Assembly: GCA_030062745.1 (NCBI GenBank)
Contig: CP099845.1
Coordinates: 20,668,556-20,732,555, forward strand
Reading direction: 5' to 3'
Length of the DNA: 64,000 bases
DNA from: Capitulum mitella
Lineage: Eukaryota; Arthropoda; Thecostraca; Pollicipedomorpha; Pollicipedidae
Shown here in pieces: positions 22,301-34,300 of the stretch (the first letter of the stretch is position 1; the number at the start of each line of letters is the position of its first letter). Under the pieces are notes generated by a model, which saw only the letters and a list, made by a program, of their open reading frames with translations, was not told where the DNA came from and did not search any database. Both the position numbers and the translations under genes were made by a program.

Positions 22301-25300
22301 CAGCGCTGGGTGGGGAGGCTGACGGAGTTTACGGCTAACCCACACAGGCTCGGGCTCTTACGGCTGGGAGTTGCGCACTATGCTGGGCTTTCAGCCAGCG
22401 CAGCCGCCTGAGTATTGTCCAGAAACAAATGTATTGCTTCGATCAGCTCCGCTACGTTAAATTGTACCGTCCTTTGCAAAAGACAATTTGCTACTGGTAC
22501 TTTAGGAATACTGAGGCGCAATATTCCGAATCCCCATCAAATCAATCGCCAATCATAAACCATCCAATCAAAGCACCATTTCGTCTTTACGACAGGAATG
22601 AAAGGTGGAAATGAGCCTGAGTAAAATACTGGCCTATCATCGTGAGGTAAAGATGAACTTGAAGTTCAAAAGAGGAAAGTTATCCTTAATCAAAACATAA
22701 ACTTCGTCTACGTCTTGGCACGTAAAAGGTAGGTAGAAGATGGTCTTCAAATTGACCGATCAAGATCCGCCAAAATGTAGTCAGAACCACGATATCGTCC
22801 TCTTATAGACCACAAAAAAATCAAATCAGATATTTGATTAGCCCCGTCTCTGCTATCCTATTGAGTGACCCAAATAAAGTTGCTCTTGTTATGACAGCCA
22901 CGGTAAATACATTTCCGAAAGATAACGAAATCGCGTGTTTAACAACTTTCGTTGCGGCAAACGAGTTACAGGTTGTTTCAGAGACGCATGAAATCATTGA
23001 ACATTCGAAAGAGAAACTAGGTCCAAGGACAGTAGAAAATCTTTGGTAGTTTTTGGAAGGTGTCTGATATTGTCGTACATAATTAAGTGCATGCATACAA
23101 TGCACAATGACGCAGCGCCTATGCATTCTCAAAAGCCCAGCCACAATGCGTTCAGAGTTCTCTCTGGGCAGACTCGCGGCGGTGGTTCAGCACCCACAGA
23201 TGAAACTCACGTGTATATGGTGCCTTCCGAGCCGAAGTACCAGAGCACGAGACGCAGCGAGTCCTCGCCGGGGGCTGTGACGTCACAGGGTAGCTCGGCC
23301 GCCTGTCCCTCCACCGCGGTCACCTGCACCAGGCGATCTGCAGCAGACCAGCTGTGCTAGTGCCCGCGTGGTGCGCATCCGTCGAGCGTTGGTGCTGCGG
23401 ATGGACTTGTTAAGCTGGCGGGAAGTCACGAGAGCGAGGAAGATATGATTAGCACTTACCTTTCTTCTTTTTCCCGTACAGACCTAGGAAAGAAAAAGGT
23501 TTAGGTGAGAACGCCTGTGAATGGGCAGATACTGCATGGCATTGGTCATGGCTGAGTGAAAAAAATGCTTAGTTATGTTAATGAAAAGGAAATGTTCATG
23601 GGGGTTGCCTTCAGGCGGATTTACCGTAGTTTGTTGAATATCATATGAGGTATAAGAGATGATCAGTGTTTTCCATAAAACGATTCGACTTTAGTTCATC
23701 TACGCTATGTAAAAACATCGGTTATGTCTTAAAAGGTAATGTTATTCTAAATCTGTGCTGTACGGTTTATTTGTGTTGTAAATCGTTATTCGCTTGTCTT
23801 TATTGCCCAATCTTTCTATACTGAGGCAGACATATCCAGAATACATCTCCCCCTGTATCCCCTGTAGGTTGTATACCCTATGAGGTGTCTGCCGGCATTG
23901 CCTTGAACGTTTAAATTGTTGTCACTTTGAATGAAGATGATAATGGAACCAAACTACTTCGGATGACAAAAGCAGTAATCGAGGTTTCGGCTTTATTATT
24001 GTTTATTATGAAGGCCATAATTAAGCCGAAACGTGGGTTACTGCTTTTGTCATTCGATATCGTTTAGTTCCATTATCATCTTCATTCTGTATGTAACAGC
24101 ATTCTATCCTGATGTTGTCACTTTGTTCTTTTAGTAAAACCTACGGTGTTCGAGCATCAGCGTCCGGTTTCTATTTGTGCCAGATCACCAGGATCATTCC
24201 TAACAGTCAAACATAACGAACATCCGGGGAATTAATGACACCCGCCAAACACATCTCGGCTCAGCACAGAATAGTGACGATTAATCACGCATGGGCGGGG
24301 ACCCCCCTCGGCGTCCCCCCCCCCCCAGGGAACGGGGAACGGCGGGCCGGCTCAGCGCGCCTGACACTGTCAGCGCGTCGCAGGACGGTGGCGGAGTGTT
24401 CCTGTCATGGGACGACAGCTCCCCCAGACAGCGGACATAGACGAAACCTGAACGTTCGGCCATGGGTTTATCTGCCTACGGGTGTAGGCTGCCTGCGGCG
24501 CGGGCTGGCGCCATGCCGGACTGCCGAGAACAACGCTCAGGTTAAGATAAAAGCAGGAATATGCCTAGCAGGCTCCATGATGACCACCAAAAGCACCAGG
24601 AAGCGCTCGCCGTGGCTAAGCAGGGGTGGCTGTCTTCGTGGCAGAAGCGCAGCCCAGCTCAACGAAGGCCACCCGAAGATAAGAGGGGAAAAAGGGGACG
24701 AAAATTCTGTCGATGCATTAACCCATGCGAGCGATTTCGTCGTTTGTATCAACATTTTCCGCCCAATATGGAAAAGTGGTCGTGTAACCCGGCCGGACGA
24801 AGACGGAGAGCTAGCCACTGTTTCTAATACGAAAATGAACCTTATCCATTCCCCAAAGCTTTGCTTACAGGATTTTTTTCCGGCCTGGTGACACTGAATC
24901 CAGAAGCTATCAGAATCGGGTAGGAACTGACAAGCTGCTTCCCTCTCAAGATTCCTGATCCCCCTGAAAGGCCCTTGAATGTTGCGAGATCGGAGACACG
25001 ATGAGGATTAATAAGCAGACACCCTTAGCTGGAGAGGCCGAATTCTGCCGCAGAACTCTGTCGCTGAAGGGTTTGCGCGTGGCAGCGGCAGAGTCTCCGC
25101 AGAACAACAGGGCTGACAGAGCAATGTTTTGAACAAACGCAATCGCAACCCTGCGTCGTCTAGACAACAAGGAGGCTTGCGCAAGCGTAACTTGTCCCAA
25201 GCAATTTGTCGGATGCATGTTACGAACTTCCCCCACCCGTTTCCTGAGCGGTCAAGAGACTTATGTGTCGAAGTTCGGCGGGGACCCGCCCCTGGGCGCG

Positions 25301-28300
25301 CCGCTAATCTGCTTCGATCTCCGTCGTTCTTCCTCTGACGGTGAGTGGCTTCGTAGAGGCGCTCAAGAGAACCCAGAGTGAGTCGGCACCGCCGGAATTC
25401 GCTCACAGTGCCTCTCAGCGATTATCTCAGACCTCGTCCGCGCGATTTTGTTTTCGTGCGCCACATTCTTGAGGGCCGCAGTCACGGAGATTGGATTTTG
25501 CATGGTCATGGACGAGAGCACGCTCTGTCGTCGCGAGGCAGTCGAAGCATGCTCGGCATGTCGATTGACCGTTACGGAATCATCAGTGAGTTGATGTTGG
25601 CCCTGATATTGATTATGACAAGGGAGTGGGGTCAAAGCTTATACCTACAACGTCTGCCATCACCAGCTGAATGAAAAGCCCCAAAAAGTAAGAACCATGT
25701 TCCTAACTTGACCTGGAACATTGCTTTACCAGCAAGGGCCTGTTAAGTGAAGGCTAGTTAAGCCTGTTGAGGCAGTAGAATTACTTCGTAGCCTGCGAAA
25801 CTCAAACTGCCCTCGTGATGAAAATAGTGCTGGTCATTTGCAGTTATCCTAGAAAAGCTCGTAACTGGAAGAGCCCAACAACCCAAACTGCGGGCCGATT
25901 TGGGCTGCTCCTACGGCTGAACGTGCAGTTCCGCGTATTCTGACCTTAAGCTGTCCACGTCACCCCAGGCATCGTTAGAGGCCCGGAAACGTCACAGCTG
26001 CGCGTGATTGGCCAGGCATTTGCCACCGGCGAGCTGGACAGGCGCTAAAAGTACGCGCCCGGCGCACGCAACCCGCCGGGACAGTCGACGCAGCCGGCGC
26101 CGGCGTCGCTTTTTTATGCGAGTCGTTCTGCTTCCCACCGCCGTAAAACGCGCCGGCTCTAGTTCGAGACGGGCGACGCCGGATTGATGGTCATAAACTC
26201 GCGGGGGTAGGCGGAATGGGCGGCGCCGAGGTCTGACCGCTCCTCGAGTGTGTTACGATGGATTGCTGGTGCTCGGGAATGACGGGCGGCGGCGTTGAAG
26301 GAGCTGTCGTATGGTCTGCCGTAGTTGGAACAGTGATGCTATCTTGGTATGCGCAACAGTTGAAGTGCAGTGTGTTTAGAAGTGGCTAAGATCAAGTATG
26401 CATTATTTACATATTGCGTGATTAAAGCCGAGTTTATTTTGGGAGAAGCAGCAGTTCAGTAACTTGAAAACAGTATCAAATTTAGCATAACATTCGCACT
26501 TTTCACTCACTGTACTCAACAGCATGGTCCAGCATAACGGCTAGCCGCAGGGAAATCAAAAACGATGTTGAGCTCAGGAAAGGTCCTTTCCTACAATTAT
26601 TGGGTATAGAAACGCCATTTCAAAACCCTTCTACCTGTAAAGCACCATGAATATGATGTTAACTCACGCCAGAATGGGCCATTTAGCCACCTTTGACGGT
26701 TCGGGAGATACGATCCCCCCTCAACAATTCTCATTCGTGAGGTCATGGAGCAGCGAAACGAAGAAGAGCGTGTTGCTAGCGTGTCTTTTAAGTACGTTAG
26801 GATACCCAGTTTGACTCCCTCAGTTTATATGGTGGTCTTATAGGTGACTTCATAGAAGGTCATTTCAGCGGATTCTGGTTTTATTGGATTCTATGGAACG
26901 TTTCCTTAAGGGCGCATTCAAGGCCCCCAGAACGACTTCTAACGACGAACAGACTGAAATTAACGTTGCCATGCGGCACAATGCTTCCAACTACTATACG
27001 ACCCCTCCAAAATTAAAAAAAGGTCAAAAGGTCAGTGACCATAATAGACGATTTTGACTAAGATGACCTGGGGGCAGCGTAGCCTAGTGGTTACTATGCT
27101 CGCCTTGTGGCCGACAGGTCCCCGGTTCGAGTCCGGGTAACAGCGACATTTCGCCGGCCCTCGCGACAACCAGAGTGAGAGGTTGCGACGCGACGTGACC
27201 CTGGCAATCGAGAGCGTCGTTAACCCGCGCACGACCGTCGGTCCGTCCCGAACACCGGCGACTGGGGGGGGCAGTTGACTGCCCCCCCCCTGTAACTCAC
27301 GAAGGGTTGGTCGCACGATAAAAATAAGTATACCGTTGGAAAGCCTGTTACGAGTAGAGCTCGAAACTGGTCTCATTTTTAGTTGTAGATAATATGTAAG
27401 CCAATTTACGCCCTATATATGTTTTCTCATAGCCGATTGCATGAGACCAAGAAATAGCCTGAATCTCAAGGGCTGTGACTAATAACGCATAGGTAAAGGC
27501 ACCAGCGCACAAGTAAATGTCCGCGGATGCCGATACACGTCTAATTTCCTCAGATTTGTTCAATATATACGCCGAAACGTTGAGTTAAAAACACCGTAAT
27601 TCTCCCGTCAGCCGTCACTGTGCGCCACTGCCGTATGCGGTACCAAATTGACGGGAACTAATTTTAGCGTCCTTTATTTTCGTGAAAAAACCGTCTATGT
27701 CAATTTTATTGACCTTTGTGATCCTTGTGATGGTTTCTCATGCTTAAATTTTGGAAAAATTGATTAGTTGCCAATCTACAAAGTTGGCGGAGCTTTATTC
27801 GCGAGAGCCTGTTTATTTGCAAAATATGCTACTTTTTCAAACTTTTTGAGGTTCCTGGTATTAATTACGTCTGTGCAAGCCAGTTCTGCCATTTTCTACC
27901 CATTCTGAGTAATTCAGCGTCGATTTTGACGGTGGTACATTTTGGCCCACTACAGTTATTCGTGACCTGACCTAAGGTCAATGGCTGGAAGTCACTGATA
28001 CTTTGCCCAATGACGGTAACTAGATGTCTGCTTCACTCCACACTAAAAATGTTATGGAATATTCCGTCAATTTCAGAAAAAACGGCGATATGTCTTAAAA
28101 ATGGGCTTGACCTTAGGTCAATGACCCGGAAAATTCAAAAAAATCCGAGATAGCAGATTTGTTGCATCTATCACGATCACTAATCCCTGAAAGTATTGTT
28201 CAGATATCTTGTTTTGCGAAAAAGTTACAGGGCGCTAAACTTTTTTGACATAGGTCTGTTTGACCTGGCCTAGGTCAGGCACCTGACCTGACCTGAGGTC

Positions 28301-31300
28301 AAAATTTTGACACGAGATGTAAAATTGATGAAGCAAAAGGTACACAAGGTTTCGTGACTCGGTGTTTGTTGGTTCTCTCGCAATCCCAGAAAAACCTCAG
28401 GGGGGGCAGTCAACTGCCCCCCCCAGTCGGGGACGGGTTAAATAACATAATAACCAATGACCTAAGATAACCTGAAACAAGGTGAGGATCCAGGTGGAGA
28501 GGCCATTAAAAACACTACACATCCACGCATAGGACTAGTGGGACTGAATAACGCTTTATGGTATCGTAAAACATTTCAAACGTTTGCTATGTGATGACGA
28601 CCTCACCCTTATCGTGATTTATTCACGATACGCCTCGAGAAGAGGTCATATGTTAGGGACCTGTTAATCTACTGACCCTAAGTCCTCAGCCAATGATAAA
28701 ACATATAAAACGAAGCAGGACAAACAGGTCAACAAAATATTCTTTTCCCCAGTTCTGCTACGCAGAACTTCACGCGACCGAAGAAGACATTGCAGGGCAA
28801 TTGAGAAAAGCTTCAAGGATTAGCACCCCTGGCTTTCCAGCCAGTAAACCACGCACATTCTGTCGAGAAGAGACGCGCCTGATTCTAAGCCCAACGGAGA
28901 TGAAATTTTCGTGTCCCGTTTCATTTCAGTTCATTTTGGCTCCCTTTGTTAATCCGCGCCACAACTTCAATGCGCTGCCCCCAGGCAGCTCTCGCATTTT
29001 ACCCGATCTTCTGCACGGCTGGTCGTTCTGCCGGTTCGTACACAAATCGTGTCCCAGTGACGTCACTGCACGAGTCGCGGCAGCATCGACGTTCGCCGGC
29101 GATTTGCGTCGGGCCGTCTCGGCGCGGAGGCAAGTTCGCTCTTTACAGTCCGTCTGCAGGCGGGCTGGGCAGCGGTGATGCATCGCTGACAGACCACGTC
29201 CTGCTGCTGCGCTAGCGCTGACGGATGTGTACAATTCGGAGCCCGAATTGAGGCCCGCCGTCCGTGCATTTTACGCGAGAGTAGGTCTCCATGGCGCGCG
29301 ATGGAGGTGCATTCAGGCGAACCGCATCAAAGGCGATTTTGTGCGCTCAAGGTGATGCTGTGGCTGAAGTGCCTTCGTTGGTGTTGTGGTCCTTGCAGGA
29401 GTTTTGCCGTGATGGCGTTTAGAATAGTGTGTTGACTGTTGAATACATGAGATGGTCAGGTGGTTCCCATTTACGTTTAAGCAGAAACCACGTGATTCTT
29501 TGTGCCACTCTGAGACACTTGTTTACTCAGAAAAAAACGTGGAGACCTTTCAGGACACATTGTGAACCGCGTTCTTTCATTAATACGGTGTCTATATTTT
29601 CTTTTCTCAAAGGTGTTTTCCATATTTATTTTCAGTAAGCATTATGATCTAATTAATGATTCTGAGTGACTGCGATAATCACTACAAAACTATTTTCAAA
29701 AAATCGGCAGTCTCAAAATGCCAACCTTCAAAACTTAAAAGCTCAGTTATAAAAGATATCTGTGGGAAATGATGTCCTTGTAGACAGAAGCAGGCTCTAT
29801 AGGACCACACAAGAAATGAAATCGTATGTAAGAATGATCAATACTCTAATTGTTTTTGGCATGATTCAATTGCAATAAGTGGTTTCATTTTCCGCACAAG
29901 ACTCGTCCATTTTTCCAAAACCCTGTGGCCGCACCACAAATTGGAAACCGTTGAAAGTCTTCCACGATTTTCGCGTCTCGCACCTGTTCGACATTAATAT
30001 TTTCCTGAGTTACGGCTGTGATATTAGCGAGCGGGCCCGGGCAGGCGTGATATATGATCACGCCGGCGGCTGCTCCTATGGGAGAGGGAATTTATTAGCA
30101 CCTGTTTATTTGCCCCATCCAGCCGTAACGCCCCGACAAGGGGCGTAGATACCAATGATTTACGAGAGAAATTGCCGCGTCCCGCGAGAAACAACAACTC
30201 CCTTGGTAAAGTGCGTTCGCGCTCGCGCTAAGGACGGGGCGTTAACGGAATAAACGTTCTTCAGTTAGTTTTCGTTTTTGGCTCTGTACAAGCCGTCCGA
30301 CACAGGTAATCGCGATGCGGCGCTGAAAAAAGAAAAAAACATTGGTACAAAACTGCGAGCTACCTACTGCTGGAAAGCTGCGCAATGCATGACAACGTTA
30401 TCGCAGATAACGAAACGATGAGACATTGCTTTCGGGAAAATACGGCACTGGAGTTTGGGCGTTACGGGTCCGTAAAATACCGCAGTGGTATGTAACCGCT
30501 CCAAGCAAGCTAAGATATGCGCAACTCGACGTACCAAGTAAGAGTATTGTTATATTTTTTTTTTAATGTTTTACAGTGTATCGTGATCGGTAGTTCAGCT
30601 GGTTAGAGCGACTCTCTCCCTGTCCTGGCAAGGGGGGTTCGAGTCGCCTCGGCGCTCGATATTTGACCCGCGGGTCAGCTGGCAACCGCCCAGCATAGGG
30701 TCAAAGTGGCAAACTGAGTACCACAACACGGTGATAATGCACTCCTGGCAGCATGTTAAACTTTCGCCATAAAAGCAGCCGTTGCCTGGAATTGTTCGAA
30801 CGGGTGTAGGGGTTTCAGTCTACGCGATAAGTTATGTTTGGCACGATTCTGATCCCCAGCATCACGCCGGCAGCCATACCGATCAAGTTTATAAAACCCT
30901 ACTCTGATGCTAAGCAGGTCATTGCTCTTCACATTGTTCCTGAGCAAAAATATAGGTCTCGTGATCACTTCATCGTAAGGTATTTGATTTGTATCTTTTG
31001 CCCCCACTCTTGCCAACGATAGCTAAGATTATAACGGATAAATAACAGATAACGTTTATTTAGCGTAACCCATGTTCTCTCGTGCAACTGATGTCAGCGT
31101 AACAAAAATACAAACGACGATTTTACAAAGACTCCTCACATCAAATTTCTTTACGTTTTTTATCTTTGTTACGTCTGTCACCTTCTGCCCAAGTTTGCCT
31201 ATTCAAAATACGGCGAGATTCAAATGCTCCGATACGGCAAGGAAAAGAGTAACCAGTTCTAGCTAGTTGCGAAATGAATATATGAGTGAGATGAATTGCA

Positions 31301-34300
31301 ACATTCTAATGGTAACATAATTTTACTCCAGTACACATACACCCACCGTCTATCTTAAAACGACTGATATGTGAGGTCCGCAGTTACAATTGGCCCAATC
31401 ACCGAGCCGAACGCAGTGGATATTTTCTGCTGGCTGGTGTTGCATGGCTATAGTAATGGGCATTCCGCCACAGTTCTAAGCCCTTTTGCAGGATCTGCAG
31501 TTTTTTTTTTTATTTTTTGAGGCAGCTATGCATCCAGCATGCTGATAGTTTGACCGTATATAAAAGATTCGTTTTCGCTGAACAGATTCTGCTCAGTCTG
31601 AACTGATTTTCCCCGCTACGCCTAGGATGACGGAAAGGCACACTTCTGATAAGCGCATTTTCTGGAGTGTTCCCGGCTTTCCTGATCTGACGCCAACCCC
31701 GTGGATAGCTCCGATAATGGCAGCGCCCGGAGAACCGAGAGATCGCCGCTCTGCCGTCAGCAAAACAGGCGCCAGTTCGAATTTCGCTGCAGCCGTCGTC
31801 TTCCATTTGGCACAGTTTGACTTCAAGGAATGCATTTCCGACATCGGAAACCAGATATTCGGCAGTGGTAAGTTGCAGAGAAGATTTCGGCAGGAGTTCA
31901 AATCTTTCGAGAAGGGTTGCATTGGCCAGATTGCAGTGCATTGCATGCAAAAGCCCCTGCACTACATCCAGGGAATGCAATGCAAAGACATAACATCCCC
32001 TGAAAAATCGTGCCGGTGTCCCGTGCGGTGAACAGCCTGCATCTTTGGGATACAGAAAGCGGGAGAGCGTAGCTGCAGTAACCAGCCCCCTCCGCCCTGA
32101 TCACCATTCTGTACACTACCGGGTGAAATCGGGTCAAGGAGGCTTCTTGGATCCGCGCCTAAGCACAGCTGCAAAGAAAAAAAATGTCATGATGTAAGGC
32201 GGCATGTAAGGCGGCATTGCATTCCGGTCACACACTTAATTTCTCTCGTCCAAGAACACATTACAATCACGCCCACATTAGGGGGTAATTGAGCGCGAAA
32301 CTTCCCGATATAGGATGTCGGCCTTTGCGCTGTGTCAGCGGCGCAGTTGCAGAAATAAACTAGAGACCACATCCGAAGAAAACTGCAGTTGGTCGGGCAG
32401 TGTGTTTTACGTGCTGATGTACGCAGGATCAATTAGAATGTCACATTAGGAATCAGAGCGAGCGATTCAAGATCGAAAAGAGATAGACTTCATCAAAACA
32501 GCAGCACAAGACGTTTAGAGTAGTTGAAACTTGCGGCAGCGGAGCACATAATATACCTGCTTTCCACGTGCATTAAATGCATCATCTACTTAAACGACGC
32601 CGTTCGTGTCAGCACCAAGCGTATCCGTCTGCCTTCACACTGCCCGTACTGTACTCGAAACTGCCACCAGCGCAGCTGACCGCGAAGAGGGATCGCAAGT
32701 TTCTCGGCAGATCGGGACGAGACTCTGCGACGGACTTTCGCGGCGGATCTCGCGGCGGATCGCGCGGCGGATCGCGCCGGCCGCGGCCCGGCCGCCGCCT
32801 GGATCTCCGCCGTGAGCCCGGCCCGTCGGACGTCCACCACGCCCGAGGATTGGGATCGACCCGACCGTATATAAGGACCGGTCATGAACGTAATGGGCAT
32901 TCGATATTGGCACTTACGGGCAGCAGGCGGCGCTCGCACTTGAAATATTCGCTCTCTCTGTTAGGCGGAAGAACAAAAGTATTTCGCGGCGCGCCGCCGG
33001 GCGCAGGCCGCTGTTCGCAGGGCCAATAATTGGCCGTCTGGCGACGATCGGTCGCCGGCCGGCCGCAGCCGCCGCTCGTGCCGTCGACAAATGGCGCTCT
33101 GTTGCACGGCCAGCCGGCCGCCGGCAGCGGCAGCGGCGGTCCTGCCGCGCGGGGGGCGCAATGTTCGCCGCTGCTGACGCTGAATTCTGCAGCGCCTCCC
33201 CCCCAGATATGGGCGGCTCTCCGAGGCGGGGCAGGACGGGCTGCCTTCCTGGTGGTGTGGGCCTTCGTCGGATGGTTATCTCCCATATCGGCCATTCATC
33301 ATGATCGCCGGAATTTATGCATGGCGCTGGCCGTTTCCAGGGTGATGGGGTCGCCTGTGCTGGTGCGTTGTCGGTCTTATTTCGAAGACTTGATCTAGCG
33401 GTGAAGGAATGAAAAAAAACTTCATGGATGAGGAATTGTTTGCGTTTTTTATCAAAGACTGAGTTGATTAAGCCATAGCTTAATCGGATAGTTCGCGGCG
33501 TCATTTGCTGGCTGTCGTCGGATTTTATTTTAGCATGATTCTGGGAAATTCATTAAGCAATCCAGCTGCGTTTGGAAACCATTTTAATAGTTGCATTACC
33601 AGTGGTAGCGTACTTAATGCTGCTTAATCCATGACTGATTTGCTAAGTGCAATCTACAAATCATGGTTCCAGCAACACACTGCAGTCAACTGAACGAGCA
33701 GTCGGTATCGTCCAGTGCAAACAACCGAAAACTTTATCTGCATGGCGCATTATTTTTTGACGCACCAAAAATGTCAACGCAGAAGAGCTTTTTTGTTCTG
33801 AGGACATTTTAAAGCAATGAATGATAAGCCCCCAGTGTAATGTTTCATCATTCCCATTCTTTCTCGGAAATCATATCACCTTTTCGTCTTCGTTTGAAAA
33901 GTAATTTATGGCCTTTGCGATGAGTAACAAAAAGAATTGTCCATGTAATGTTTTCGTCAGTTTTGTGAGGCTTATGTAGATTTGGACATTTCATGGGAGT
34001 TCACATAAAGCGTCATCCAAATTAAAGACATCCCGTGGAAAAAGCACTGGCTAGCCGCTTTCATCCCGTTCACCGGCCAAGCGTTTTCCAGTCATTCCTG
34101 GCGACTGCCAATGAACACTCGTACCAGCCATTTCTTACCTGCCTTTCCCCTCGCCCATACACTTCGGCTACACGGCCAACTTTTTTCATATTCGAATTCA
34201 AAGTTATTTATTCTGACCCGTTGCTTCATCGCCTGGTGCACATTTTTCAGTCCACGGTGAAATCGACTGGTCGCACGGAGAAATCGCGCGATCCTATGAA

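Noticed and set aside
23918-24125. Foldback arms considered as a CRISPR-like or bacterial terminator structure
   Set aside because: Eukaryotic context, single pair of long arms, no spacer array.
31510-31980. A 156-codon minus-strand frame in intron 1
   Set aside because: Contains a few cysteines but no recognised family, signal peptide or flanking splice pattern.
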